NCBI RefSeq assembly: GCF_000178855.1
Contig: NZ_ADVG01000001.1
Span: forward strand, 682,001 to 746,000
Length of the DNA: 64,000 nt
From: Ktedonobacter racemifer DSM 44963
Lineage (GTDB): Bacteria; Chloroflexota; Ktedonobacteria; Ktedonobacterales; Ktedonobacteraceae
Direction of reading: 5' to 3'
Shown: piece by piece, positions 42,916 to 53,754 of the stretch
Numbering within the stretch: position 1 is the first letter of the stretch
Layout: every line of letters begins with the position of its first letter
Notes under the pieces: model-generated
The model's input: the letters and a program-made list of their open reading frames with translations, nothing else
What the model was told of the DNA's origin: nothing
Database searches by the model: none
Position numbers and translations under genes: made by a program

Positions 42916-43794
42916 TTAAAGCATTTCCGTGTTGACTTCTCGCCCGAGTTCGGATGAGAGATGCAGGGTTTGCGCGTCCAACCTGGTGACAGCAACCAGT
43001 CGCTCGGCGTCCGCCTGCGGCAGGAGGCGGCGACGTAAATGAACCAGGTGCGTGCCAAAGGCCGTCTCCAGCTCTTGTGAGAACTGCTCATAGATCGCGG
43101 CCAAGTAGGCCTCGTCTCGGATCAACTTCTCCACCACACGTACCATGGTACGGTTCTGCGTTACCACTCCGCTTGCCGGGACATCCAGGGAGGCCACCAG
43201 GGCCTCTTGAAAATCGATTGCCAGCGCGACTACATGGCCGCCTACGACCTTTTCAGGAACCTCATGGCGGTAGATGGTCGCAAAATCCGCGTCCACTTCG
43301 CCAAAGAGGTTCAAAATAATGACACAGCCACGGTCACGCGCCGCGCGCAAGACGCCCGAGAGGCGCTCGACATCCTCTGCCCAGAGGCTGGCCGCGATCC
43401 GATGCTGCGCGCCCGCAATCAATTCGGTGAGGCGCGTCTCTATACGCTGGCGCTCCCGCAACTCCCAGAAGTGTCCAATAGTGTCAGGCTGCTCCAGGGC
43501 TGAGAGTTGCTGCTCCAAATCGTGACAACGCTGCGCCGTCTTCTGCTGAATACGCTTGAGCAACTGCGCAGGCGGCACCGAAGCGTAACGCACCGGGTCA
43601 GGTGTAACAGCAATCACGCCCTCTTTGGTAACCAGCGTCTCCAACGCTTGATAGGTATTGGCACGCGGCAGCCCGGTCCCCTTACTTACTTCATAGCCCG
43701 TTGCATTGGGATATTGCAAAAGATAGATGTAGACCTGCGCCTCCGCTCCGGTAAAGCCCAGATGCTTTAGCTCTTCAATCATCGCGCCCACCAC
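42916..43794 (-). CDS. TrmB-family transcriptional regulator
   Basis: A 292-residue TrmB-like protein. The N-terminal winged helix is MIEELKHLGFTGAEAQVYIY, then ATGYEVSKGTGLPRANTYQA. A coiled coil follows (KRIQQKTAQRCHDLEQQLSA), then a PLD-like regulatory domain (AQHRIAASLWAEDVERLSG). Family members sense sugars and repress or activate transport and metabolic genes. GTG 43794 has GGGAG at good spacing; the internal ATG four codons later is an alternative. A perfect 9-bp palindrome just upstream is its likely own operator. It precedes purA, an unusual partner for a sugar-type regulator. Confidence 0.82.
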   Translation of the reverse strand: MVGAMIEELKHLGFTGAEAQVYIYLLQYPNATGYEVSKGTGLPRANTYQALETLVTKEGVIAVTPDPVRYASVPPAQLLKRIQQKTAQRCHDLEQQLSALEQPDTIGHFWELRERQRIETRLTELIAGAQHRIAASLWAEDVERLSGVLRAARDRGCVIILNLFGEVDADFATIYRHEVPEKVVGGHVVALAIDFQEALVASLDVPASGVVTQNRTMVRVVEKLIRDEAYLAAIYEQFSQELETAFGTHLVHLRRRLLPQADAERLVAVTRLDAQTLHLSSELGREVNTEML

Positions 43795-43816
43795 AGTTCG
43801 CTCTCCCTTTCGTCTT

Positions 43817-43840
43817 TAGTAGTAGCAACAACTACTACTA
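43817..43840. promoter_or_regulatory. Probable operator of the TrmB-like regulator
   Basis: TAGTAGTAG and CTACTACTA flank CAACAA. On the minus strand the site adjoins TATAGT, a likely -10 box, so a bound regulator would block its own promoter. Confidence 0.55.
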
Positions 43841-43972
43841 TAGTCGGTTCCTCGTCGATTTGTCAAGGGGGCACACCACGAACAAAGCTAACACGATCTA
43901 CCGCTCTCTTCTATCGACCCGGCACACGATAAACTTTATCCATGTTGATAGTTAACCTCGAGCACACAAAAA

Positions 43973-44004
43973 GCCCCTGCCCTGTCTTGAGACAGGGCAG
44001 GGGC
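43973..44004 (-). terminator. Terminator of the cellulase gene
   Basis: A 15-bp perfect stem (GCCCCTGCCCTGTCT and complement) with a 2-base loop. On the minus strand it is followed by TTTTT. Confidence 0.75.
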
Positions 44005-44037
44005 GCTAGAAGGGTAGGGGAAAGAAAGGCCCTTCGT

Positions 44038-45852
<1,815 letters not shown>

Positions 45853-46043
45853 TTAACTCTCTTCTTGATATACCTTTTTATTTGGGAGCGAGTCAATTTC
45901 GGCGGCGTGATTGATAAAAAACTGAATAGAAATCAGCAGGAGATGCATCTTCACTCTACATCACAGCCCATTAGAAGAGGAGAGATATACCTATACAATA
46001 TAGAAAAGTCCAAGAACAGGCTAAAGAAGGTAGGGTGGCTTAC

Positions 46044-46072
46044 TTGACAGCTATGAACAAATAACATACTGT
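46044..46072 (+). promoter_or_regulatory. Promoter of the HTH/TPR regulator
   Basis: TTGACA, a 17-base spacer and TACTGT. The start codon is about 55 bases downstream. Confidence 0.6.
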
Positions 46073-46126
46073 AAAAGATAAGCGTATCTTCAGTGCTTTG
46101 CATCGCTAACGACATAGAGGTCGAAA

Positions 46127-47563
46127 ATGAGGAAAGCAGCTACCCATCCCCTGCGCACCGCGCGTACTCGCTACAACCTGACAATTGAACAACTGGCTCA
46201 GGAGACGAGTATGAGTACGGCCACTATCTGGCGCGCGGAACATAATTATTCCATCAACGCGGAGTCACGCCGGCGTTTATGCACTTATTTTGGCATGACC
46301 TCGCAAGAATTGGGATTGGCCATAACCCCTGAGCGTGGGCAAAAAAAATTACTGACAACTCGAGCCGCTTCATCGTCGCCGACACTAGCCCCTGCACACT
46401 TGCATGAGCTAGACCCTACTAACACCTATCCCCGGCACGAGGGGCACGCCACTCACACAACAGCCACGCCCATCGCGACGACGCCCTTCCAGGAACAGAC
46501 AGGACTCTGGCTCATTCTTGGCGCGAGTCAGCTCTCCTCAGCCTTCGAACAGCAATGGACGCCCGAAACGCTCTTTGAATCACTACACATCGTCTCCCAA
46601 AGCCTGCGCGGTATGCCCACATCCGTGCGCCTGGCGCTGCAACACTATGGTATCGGTTCCTTGCATCTCAAGGAGCATATGTCTGCCAGCGAGTGTTTCC
46701 AATTGCAAGAATCCTTTACGCATAGCGTCAACCAGGCCTGGCAATTCTCTCACGCCAGCCGGCCCGAACAGGTTCTTGCCGTTGGTCATGCCCTGCGTAT
46801 GCTCCTGGACTATATTCATACCTTGCTCCCTCCACGCATCCACGCCATCTTCTCGGCCTCAATCTATAACCTGATTGGTTCGGCCCTCCATCACCTGGAT
46901 GCCAGCGAGGCCGAGGAACAAATGTATGCCCGGGCCTATGCCGCGGCCTCCGAGGCGCAAGACCCCTGGCACCAGGCTCAGAGCCGGAACTGGCAGGCGA
47001 TTGCCGCCAACTTTGCGGGTCGCTACAGTCGCGCTATCCAGTATATCGAGGAGGCCTATCGCCTGATTGAAGAACTGGAGGGCGAAGAGTTTCTCTGTTC
47101 CAAAGCACACTTACTGGCGAACTGGGCCTACAACGCGGCTATCCTCCAGGACTATGCCATCGTCCAGGAGAAGCTCGAAGCCTCAGGACAATTGCTCAAA
47201 GCCCTGACTCCTAATGATGAGTTTGACGCCGCGACCTGGCATCAAATAGCAGGCAACTGCACGTTGATGAATGGACGCTACAACGAGGCCATTACCCATT
47301 TCGAACAATCTCTCGCTCAGTTTCCGGAACACTGGCGCTCACGACGCGCCCTGACTCTTATTCCCCTGGCGGAGGCCTATGCCAAAAAGCGCGAGAAAGA
47401 GGCCAGCCTGGTGATAGCCCAGGAAGCAGCCTCAGAGGTACATACGCTCTCCTCCAAAATGCTGATGAACCGCCTCCTCGAATACCAACATGTGCTCATC
47501 GAGGCCTTCCCCCGCGATCCAGGAGTGCGCAAGTTCATCGCCCATGCCACGCCCACGCGTTAA
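46127..47563 (+). CDS. XRE-type HTH regulator with TPR-like domain
   Basis: A 478-residue protein. The N-terminal XRE/Cro-type HTH is RTARTRYNLTIEQLAQETSM followed by ATIWRAEHNYSI. After a low-complexity linker the rest is helical with TPR-like pairs (HQAQSRNWQAIAANFAGRYS, then NGRYNEAITHFEQSLAQF). This layout is like peptide-responsive or multidomain regulators of Gram-positive and Chloroflexota lineages. The target is unknown. ATG 46127 follows GAGGTC. Immediately after the stop is a 20-bp hairpin. Confidence 0.8.
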   Translation: MRKAATHPLRTARTRYNLTIEQLAQETSMSTATIWRAEHNYSINAESRRRLCTYFGMTSQELGLAITPERGQKKLLTTRAASSSPTLAPAHLHELDPTNTYPRHEGHATHTTATPIATTPFQEQTGLWLILGASQLSSAFEQQWTPETLFESLHIVSQSLRGMPTSVRLALQHYGIGSLHLKEHMSASECFQLQESFTHSVNQAWQFSHASRPEQVLAVGHALRMLLDYIHTLLPPRIHAIFSASIYNLIGSALHHLDASEAEEQMYARAYAAASEAQDPWHQAQSRNWQAIAANFAGRYSRAIQYIEEAYRLIEELEGEEFLCSKAHLLANWAYNAAILQDYAIVQEKLEASGQLLKALTPNDEFDAATWHQIAGNCTLMNGRYNEAITHFEQSLAQFPEHWRSRRALTLIPLAEAYAKKREKEASLVIAQEAASEVHTLSSKMLMNRLLEYQHVLIEAFPRDPGVRKFIAHATPTR

Positions 47564-47576
47564 TGCTTGGCCCATT

Positions 47577-47621
47577 ACTGGCGTACGCGGCTACTCAGAC
47601 CGAGTAGCCGCGTACGCCAGT
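47577..47621 (+). terminator. Long hairpin after the HTH/TPR gene
   Basis: Perfect 20-bp arms (ACTGGCGTACGCGGCTACTC and complement) and a 5-base loop. There is no T-run, so termination strength is uncertain. Confidence 0.55.
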
Positions 47622-47705
47622 GGTGGGCTATGGACAGCCCGCATATACCTCTGCTATGATACTGCCTGGTTCCTTGTTCAGGAATTCAGGAGGCATCGTA
47701 TCACC

Positions 47706-48113
47706 ATGCAAGAGACACATTTCATCGATAAATTAGCCCTTATCTATCTACAGGACGGTAAGCTCCTGGTGACACGCTCACAGGGGAAAGATATGTACTA
47801 TCTGCCTGGCGGCAAGCGCGAGGCTGGGGAGAGCGATTATGCCGCGCTCAGTCGCGAGGTACTGGAAGAGTTGAATGTCTCGCTTGAGCCTGGGACAGAA
47901 CACTACTTCGGCACCTTTGAGGCACAGGCACACGGGAAAGCCGCCGGGACCCTCGTGCGCACAACCTGCTACAACGCAAAGATCCACGGAGAACCCCAGG
48001 CCAGTAGCGAGATCGAGGAGATTGCCTTTGTGGCATACGCCGACCGCGCACGCTGCTCTACCGTGCTCCAACTCGTCCTCGACGACCTCCACGCCAAAGA
48101 CCTGCTCGCCTAA
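47706..48113 (+). CDS. Nudix hydrolase
   Basis: A 135-residue Nudix protein. The Nudix box is GGKREAGESDYAALSREVLE followed by ELN, matching GX5EX7REUXEEXGU except for Asn instead of the last Gly. Such enzymes cleave nucleoside diphosphates linked to another group. ATG 47706 is chosen since AGGAGG precedes it. The N-terminal half (LALIYLQDGKLLVTRSQGKD) is typical of small housecleaning members. It is convergent with hisF across a very long hairpin. Confidence 0.88.
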   Translation: MQETHFIDKLALIYLQDGKLLVTRSQGKDMYYLPGGKREAGESDYAALSREVLEELNVSLEPGTEHYFGTFEAQAHGKAAGTLVRTTCYNAKIHGEPQASSEIEEIAFVAYADRARCSTVLQLVLDDLHAKDLLA

Positions 48114-48125
48114 AATCTAACACAT

Positions 48126-48200
48126 TTACATACTGAAAAAGCATGGGGCGTGCGAGCAACCTGAGGTTGCTCGCACGCCCCATGCTTTTTCAGTATGTAA
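48126..48200. terminator. Exceptionally long hairpin between Nudix gene and hisF
   Basis: Perfect arms of 36 bases (TTACATACTGAAAAAGCATG...) around the loop TGA. The arms contain A5/T5 tracts, so it can end transcription from both sides. It ends the histidine operon. Confidence 0.7.
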
Positions 48201-48203
48201 GTT

Positions 48204-48971
48204 TCACGCTGGGCGCACAATCACATTACGCTCACGCAGATATGCCTTGGCGTCGCGTACGCGATACTCGCCAAAGTGAAAGATAGAGGCAGCCAGGACG
48301 GCATCGGCCTCCCCTTCCGTTAAACCAGCATAGAGATGCTCTAGCGTGCCGACGCCACCCGAGGCAATCACAGGGACGCTTACCGCGCTCGCGATCTTAC
48401 GTGTCAGTGCCAAATCATACCCCTGCTTGGTGCCATCGCGATCCATACTCGTCAGCAGGATCTCGCCCGCGCCAAGCTCGACACCATACTGCGCCCACTC
48501 CAGGGCGTCCTTCCCGGTTGGCGTGCGCCCACCATGTACAAAGACCTCGTAGCCGCTGGGCATGGCGGAATTGGCCCGCGCATCAATCGCCAGCACAATG
48601 CACTGCGCGCCAAATTGCTCGGCTCCCGCGCGCAAAAGCTCAGGCTTCTGGACCGCGGCGGTGTTCAGCGAGGTCTTGTCGGCGCCAGCCCCCAGTGTAG
48701 CACGGATATCTTCTACCGTGCGGATACCTCCGCCTACGGTGACCGGGATAAAGACCTGCTCGGCGGTACGCCGCACCACATCAAGCATGGTCGCGCGTTG
48801 CTCATAGGAGGCGGTGATATCAAGAAAAACCACCTCATCGGCTCCCTCGTCGTTATAGAAGGTCGCCAGGGCTACGGGATCGCCCGCGTCACGCAGGTTG
48901 ACAAAGTTCACTCCTTTGACGACACGACCATTGGCGACGTCGAGGCAGGGAATAATACGCTTGGTCAACAT
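48204..48971 (-). CDS. hisF: Imidazole glycerol phosphate synthase, cyclase subunit
   Basis: A 255-residue TIM barrel. The catalytic Asp residues are in [14 protein letters not shown] (near residue 11) and in VLAIDARAN. Two phosphate sites are in [11 protein letters not shown] and [12 protein letters not shown]. It takes ammonia from HisH and closes the imidazole ring, giving IGP and AICAR. It is the last gene of the operon, 9 bases after hisA. Confidence 0.96.
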   Translation of the reverse strand: MLTKRIIPCLDVANGRVVKGVNFVNLRDAGDPVALATFYNDEGADEVVFLDITASYEQRATMLDVVRRTAEQVFIPVTVGGGIRTVEDIRATLGAGADKTSLNTAAVQKPELLRAGAEQFGAQCIVLAIDARANSAMPSGYEVFVHGGRTPTGKDALEWAQYGVELGAGEILLTSMDRDGTKQGYDLALTRKIASAVSVPVIASGGVGTLEHLYAGLTEGEADAVLAASIFHFGEYRVRDAKAYLRERNVIVRPA

Positions 48972-48980
48972 AGCCTTTGA

Positions 48981-49703
48981 TCACGCTCCCTTCTCTAACT
49001 CACGTACCGCCTGCGCCAGGTCGACCGCGCCGGTATAAATGGCCTTGCCAACAATCGCGCCCTCTACGCCTGATTGGGCCAGTTCGCGCAGGTCCTCAAG
49101 TGAACTGACCCCGCCCGAGGCAATCAGCGCGCTCTCGGACGCCTGTTGCATCTCGCGCAAGGCGGGCAGATTGGGACCGCTCAGCGCGCCATCGCGCGCG
49201 ATATCGGTGTACACAAAGCGCCGCACGCCCAGCCTGGACAGTTCGCCAGCCAGTTCTGTGGCGCGCACCTGCGAGGTCTCGTACCAGCCCGAGACAGCGA
49301 CAAAGCCATCACGCGCATCCAGGCCAACCACGATTCGCTCTCCCCAGCGCGCAAGCGCCGCCTCCAGCAGCGCACGATCACGCAGTGCGACCGTACCCAG
49401 AATGACACGCTCCACGCCCAGGGCCAGCACCTGCCCAATCTGCTCCAGGCTGCGCATGCCCCCCCCAACCTCGATCTGCAGCGTTGTCTCTCGCCGCATT
49501 CGCTGTATAAGCTCTGTATTGACGGGGCGTCCCTGGGCCGCGCCATCCAGATCAACGACATGCAACCAGCTCGCTCCGGCCTCCTGCCAGCGCTGTGCGA
49601 CCTGCACGGGATCACGACCATAGGTCGTCACCTGCGCGTAGTCGCCCTGGTAGAGGCGTACACACAGGCCATCTTTAATATCTATCGCGGGAAGAATAAT
49701 CAT
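48981..49703 (-). CDS. hisA: ProFAR isomerase
   Basis: A 240-residue TIM barrel of normal length. Catalytic Asp is in PAIDIKDGLCVRLYQGDY and the second in YTDIARDGALSGPN; phosphate loops are EVGGGMRSLEQI and ASGGVSSLEDL. It converts ProFAR to PRFAR in histidine synthesis. ATG 49703 overlaps the hisH stop in an ATGA arrangement, indicating coupled translation; the longer frame to 49787 lies inside hisH and is not used. Confidence 0.96.
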   Translation of the reverse strand: MIILPAIDIKDGLCVRLYQGDYAQVTTYGRDPVQVAQRWQEAGASWLHVVDLDGAAQGRPVNTELIQRMRRETTLQIEVGGGMRSLEQIGQVLALGVERVILGTVALRDRALLEAALARWGERIVVGLDARDGFVAVSGWYETSQVRATELAGELSRLGVRRFVYTDIARDGALSGPNLPALREMQQASESALIASGGVSSLEDLRELAQSGVEGAIVGKAIYTGAVDLAQAVRELEKGA

Positions 49704-50311
49704 ACGCGTTTCGTCCAATCCACAAAGTTTTGCAACATACGCAGGCCAATCACGCCACTCTTCTCTGGGTGAAACTGCGTGCCCCAAACCTGCTCAGTGA
49801 CGATGACGGTACAATAGGGCGAGCCATATTCGGTCACGCCCGCGACACCCGCCTGGTCACGTGGCTCCACGTAATACGAATGCGCGAAGTAGAAATATGC
49901 CTCGTTGGGGATGCCCGCGAAGATGGGTAAGTCCTCACGCAGTGGTTGCACCTGGTTCCAGCCCATATGCGGGATCTTCGGACCATGAGGAATACGCCGC
50001 ACCTCGCCTGAGAAGAGGCCTAAGCCCGCCGTCTCCCCTTCGTCATGGTGCTCAGAGAGAAGTTGCATTCCCAGGCAGATACCTAAAAATGGCTTGCCCA
50101 CCTGCGTGGCTTCGCGAATGGCGTCATCCAGACCGCGCTCGCGCATACGCTTCATGGCCGAGCCACCCGAGCCCACACCGGGCAGGACGACGGCACTAGC
50201 CCGCGAGACCACCGCCGCCTCGTCGGTAACACATACCTCGCCGCCAACGTGCTCCAGGGCCTTGGCGATGCTATGAATATTGCCCGCTCCATAGTCAACA
50301 ATAGCAATCAT
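49700..50311 (-). CDS. hisH: Imidazole glycerol phosphate synthase, glutamine amidotransferase subunit
   Basis: A 203-residue class I amidotransferase. The nucleophile Cys is in FLGICLGMQLLSE, and the His/Glu pair is in GTQFHPEKSG. It releases ammonia from glutamine for HisF. The start has MIAIVDYGAGNIHS, standard for the family, with GGGAGAGG upstream. It lies 18 bases after the HAD/APH fusion gene and overlaps hisA by four bases. Confidence 0.96.
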   Translation of the reverse strand: MIAIVDYGAGNIHSIAKALEHVGGEVCVTDEAAVVSRASAVVLPGVGSGGSAMKRMRERGLDDAIREATQVGKPFLGICLGMQLLSEHHDEGETAGLGLFSGEVRRIPHGPKIPHMGWNQVQPLREDLPIFAGIPNEAYFYFAHSYYVEPRDQAGVAGVTEYGSPYCTVIVTEQVWGTQFHPEKSGVIGLRMLQNFVDWTKRV

Positions 50312-50329
50312 GAATACTTCCTCTCCCTT

Positions 50330-52678
50330 CTAGCGTTCCTGCTCAACCGTCTCCGCCAGCAGACAGGGCGAGAGTATCTCCGTCTCCTGTCCCAGCGACA
50401 CGGCATAGGTCAATCCCAGCCAGCCAATGAGCGGCGGTAGACGCCGCCCATCAAAGAGGTTGATCGTCAGCAAGGGGCAACAGAGCAACGCGGCGTGCAT
50501 GATCTCTTCCCAATTCTCCGGCAAGGCCCCCTGTGAAGAGAGCCAGGCGAGCAATGGTCTCAACAAGTGTTCGCGCTTGGTCTGGAGGATGGCCTCGCGC
50601 ACGGGTGGGAGCGTGAAATCATATGCGATCTCGATACAGCCTTCCTGTTCATCGACTTTCACCTGCAAGGAGCAGTCCGGCGCGATCTCCAGCGGGAAGT
50701 ACATCCAGCTTGCAAAGACGTTATGAAAGAGCGGCTTAATGACATCCAGCAAGGGCGAGTGTCGACCAGCGAAGGCGGGATCAAAGTAGAGGTATTCGCG
50801 CCCCTCCTCCAGGAAGACATTCCCGAAGTGCGCGTCGCCATGCCCCACCACCGTTAGCCCGGCCTGGGCTGGCTGGAGCACACTTTTGGCGCGCTCAACC
50901 AACTCACCCAGCGTCAGGCGCTGCACCTGCCCATTAATACGCCAGCGATAGGCGCAGAGCTGCGCAAAGGTAATTTCGCGCTCGGGCTGCGTGGGAAGCG
51001 GAAGGCTCTTCTCCTCGTAGAAGCTGGCCAGGCGTCCTCCGGTCAGGCGATGCCAGAACAGCTGGTGAATGGGAGCCGCCTCGTGCTCCTCAGCGCTCAC
51101 CGGGGCCTCTGTCTCCTGGTAAATACGCAAGAGGCGCTCGCACTCCAGTCGCTCAGCGGCAACCAGTTGCTCAAGGGAGGCCTGCGCCGTCTGCCCAGTC
51201 TCGATGGCACGCATCATGTCGAACATGACTGGCCAGTGAATAACCGGGTAGATGACCATCTGCTGGCCGCTCCTGCGCAATGTGCGCACGGGCAAGACCA
51301 CGTTATAGCCCGCCTCGTGCAGGAGCGTGGCGTTATAGTACTCCGCCAGAACCCCCTGGTCCTCTACATGCGTCTTAAAGAAGTACTCTTCTCCACCAAC
51401 CCGATAGAAACCATTAAATGAATTGAGCGAGACGGCTTTGGGTGTAAGCTGGATGCTGTCGATACGCAGATCCATCTGAACCGCGAACCAGCGTTGTAGC
51501 AGTTGCTCTGCTTTTTCGCGCTCATGAAATTGTAGCCGCTGGATTGTCCCCAGGTCATCGATCTGGCGCACCAGGGCAGGAACATGTGTCACATCCTCTA
51601 ACAGAAAGTCGGGAGCGCTCTGCGCAAGCAGTGTCCGTGCCTCCTCAGTTCTGGCCCCGGTTCGGACCGCGATACAGAAGGCATCTCCCGCGTGCGCCCC
51701 TCGCACATCGCTGGTCGTATCTCCAACCACGAGAAAGCTTCCACGAGGCGGCAGGGGATCACCCGGCATATACTCCGGGAAGGCGGCGCGCAAGAAGGGG
51801 AAGGGGTGCGGCTTGGCCAAGGTCAGGGGTCTTCCTTCTTCTCGCAGGCGCCGCTCCGCCTCCGCCACTTCGGTATGCGTCACGATATGCTCAGTACTGA
51901 AGAAAGTGAGCAGCCCATAGTTACGCAGGGGGGTAAGGGCCTCGAAGCGGCCACGCCCGGTGCAGATGCCCAGGGTATATCCCTGGGCCTGCAAATCCTC
52001 AAGCGTTGCGCGCAACTGCTCAATTGGCAGAAGAGGCTGCTCAAAATTGATGCAACCAATTTTGCCCGCCTGCCAGGGCGCTCGCCCATAATCCTGCGTG
52101 AAGAGCGCATCGCCCAGGTACCATTCCTGGAAGAGGTCACGGCAGAACTTCCAGGAGGGGCTATAATGCCCAAGCCCTCCCTCGCCCTCGACATTCAAAA
52201 CCTGGCGAGCCAGGATATCCAGGCGCGCCAACAGATCAAAGCCAGTATAGCTAGCAAGCGTGGGATCGGTGAGCGGTCGTAGGCGCTCATGGTCTACCTG
52301 GGGACGGGCCTGGGCCAGTTGCCCGCGTAAGCGAGCATTCCAGGCGGCATCTTCTACACGCGGTGGCCAGAGGGCGGCGTGGTCGCTCACCTGGGCAAGC
52401 ACATCGATCAGATAGAGGCAGAAAGCGGCATAGCAGGTATCCCAGTTTGAGTTGACGGCCCGTGCCTTTAAGCCCTGAATCAAGGCCTCGGGAAAGACCG
52501 CCTCGCTCCAGGTGCGGCACTCCTCGACTGTCTGGGGTGGCATGTACTCAGAGCGTCCATCGACATTCCAATAGCGCGGGCTATAGAGCAGTTCATGCAA
52601 GACCAGGCCTGCCGTCGTCCAGTACATCTCCTCGCTAGTAATCACGCCATCCAGGTCAAAAATCACTATTTTTTTCAA
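50330..52678 (-). CDS. HAD phosphatase / APH-like kinase fusion in the histidine operon
   Basis: A 782-residue two-part protein. The N-terminal part (about 1-380) is a HAD phosphatase with KIVIFDLDGVIT, a T motif in GICTGRGRFEAL, Lys in LAKPHPFPFLR and VVGDTTSDVRGAHAGD. The C-terminal part (about 400-700) is an aminoglycoside-phosphotransferase-like domain: VVGHGDAHFGNVF (catalytic loop) and YLYFDPAFAGRHSPLLDV (metal Asp). The start is TTG 52678, whose bases overlap the hisG stop, so translation is coupled. No hisB or hisN is nearby, so the HAD part is a candidate histidinol-phosphate phosphatase. That is inference from context; the role of the kinase part is unknown. Confidence 0.8.
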   Translation of the reverse strand: MKKIVIFDLDGVITSEEMYWTTAGLVLHELLYSPRYWNVDGRSEYMPPQTVEECRTWSEAVFPEALIQGLKARAVNSNWDTCYAAFCLYLIDVLAQVSDHAALWPPRVEDAAWNARLRGQLAQARPQVDHERLRPLTDPTLASYTGFDLLARLDILARQVLNVEGEGGLGHYSPSWKFCRDLFQEWYLGDALFTQDYGRAPWQAGKIGCINFEQPLLPIEQLRATLEDLQAQGYTLGICTGRGRFEALTPLRNYGLLTFFSTEHIVTHTEVAEAERRLREEGRPLTLAKPHPFPFLRAAFPEYMPGDPLPPRGSFLVVGDTTSDVRGAHAGDAFCIAVRTGARTEEARTLLAQSAPDFLLEDVTHVPALVRQIDDLGTIQRLQFHEREKAEQLLQRWFAVQMDLRIDSIQLTPKAVSLNSFNGFYRVGGEEYFFKTHVEDQGVLAEYYNATLLHEAGYNVVLPVRTLRRSGQQMVIYPVIHWPVMFDMMRAIETGQTAQASLEQLVAAERLECERLLRIYQETEAPVSAEEHEAAPIHQLFWHRLTGGRLASFYEEKSLPLPTQPEREITFAQLCAYRWRINGQVQRLTLGELVERAKSVLQPAQAGLTVVGHGDAHFGNVFLEEGREYLYFDPAFAGRHSPLLDVIKPLFHNVFASWMYFPLEIAPDCSLQVKVDEQEGCIEIAYDFTLPPVREAILQTKREHLLRPLLAWLSSQGALPENWEEIMHAALLCCPLLTINLFDGRRLPPLIGWLGLTYAVSLGQETEILSPCLLAETVEQER

Positions 52679-53754
52679 GATAATCTCTTCAGCCTTTCCC
52701 TGAGTGCGCGCGCATTCACGGATTCCTGCGCGAAGCGATAGGTCAGTGGCGTCACGTTGATATGCGTGGCTCCAGCTTGGCGTAGCACCGCCACCGTCTC
52801 CAGCAGTTGAGGCGCGGCCTCGCCGACTTTGGCCACACCCGAGAGCGTGTACTGGTCAGGGGCCGACTCGCCATCCAGTTCTGAATTGACCATACGGAAC
52901 TCGATGCCCGCCCCCATGGCCTTCAGGCGCTGGTTGAGCCGTCCACAGGCATCGCGCATTCCCTCAAAGCTCTCCGCGCGCATATAGGCGGTCAGCAGTG
53001 AGCGGTTGCGCGCCTGGTTGCGCGCATCGATCAACTCCAGGACCGTCTCGGTCAGCTTGAGCGCGAGTGGATGCTGCTTGAGGAGACGCGCATTGCCCAT
53101 CAAGCAAGCCTGAGAGCGTAGGATCACGCCATCGTCCAGCAGCTTGAGATGGTTCTCGCGTAAGGTCGTGCCCGTCTCGGTCAGGTCCGCGATCAGATCG
53201 GCGGTGTCGGTCAACGGAGCTGCCTCTAGCGCGCCATGCGGCGAAAATATCTTGCAGTGCGTAATGTTATGCCGCCGTAGGAACTGCGAGGTCAGCACGG
53301 GATACTTGGTGGCGATACGCAGTCCTCGCCCTCGATGTGTGCGATAATACCCCGATAAGTGCCAGAGATCCGCGCAGGAGCTGACATCAATCCAGGTCTC
53401 CGGCACAGCCAGGACGAGGCGGCAGCTCCCATACCCCAGGTCACGCATAAGCACCAGCAGGTCTTCATCCAGGTGGTCCTCTTCGTCCAGGTCATCACCG
53501 TAGCCTCGATGTTCTGCCAGGATATCATAGCCTGAGACACCCAGGGTCGCGTCGCCACTCTGGACCAGGTCCGGTATATCGGCGGCTCGCTGGAAGACAA
53601 CCTCCAGGTCAGGCATGCTCTTGATGCGCGCCAGGTATTGACGCGGATTGCTGCGGCTGACCTTTAAGCCGCACTCGGCAAGAAATGACATAGTCGCGCC
53701 CTCCAGGGCTCCCTTCCCTGGCAGGGCTAAACGCACTCGTTCCTGGGCACTCAT
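52675..53754 (-). CDS. hisG: ATP phosphoribosyltransferase
   Basis: A 359-residue HisG, which starts histidine synthesis by joining ATP and PRPP. The N-terminal part is typical (RVRLALPGKGALEGATMSFL, then GVSGYDILAEHRG), as is the PRPP region (ETGTTLRENHLKLLDDGVIL). It is longer than the short form (about 210) and the usual long form (about 300). Its C-terminal section has HINVTPLTYRFA and differs from the classic long-form regulatory domain. A HisZ-like gene is directly upstream with an ATGA overlap. HisZ normally partners short HisG, so the combination of an extended HisG and HisZ is unusual. Confidence 0.9.
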   Translation of the reverse strand: MSAQERVRLALPGKGALEGATMSFLAECGLKVSRSNPRQYLARIKSMPDLEVVFQRAADIPDLVQSGDATLGVSGYDILAEHRGYGDDLDEEDHLDEDLLVLMRDLGYGSCRLVLAVPETWIDVSSCADLWHLSGYYRTHRGRGLRIATKYPVLTSQFLRRHNITHCKIFSPHGALEAAPLTDTADLIADLTETGTTLRENHLKLLDDGVILRSQACLMGNARLLKQHPLALKLTETVLELIDARNQARNRSLLTAYMRAESFEGMRDACGRLNQRLKAMGAGIEFRMVNSELDGESAPDQYTLSGVAKVGEAAPQLLETVAVLRQAGATHINVTPLTYRFAQESVNARALRERLKRLS

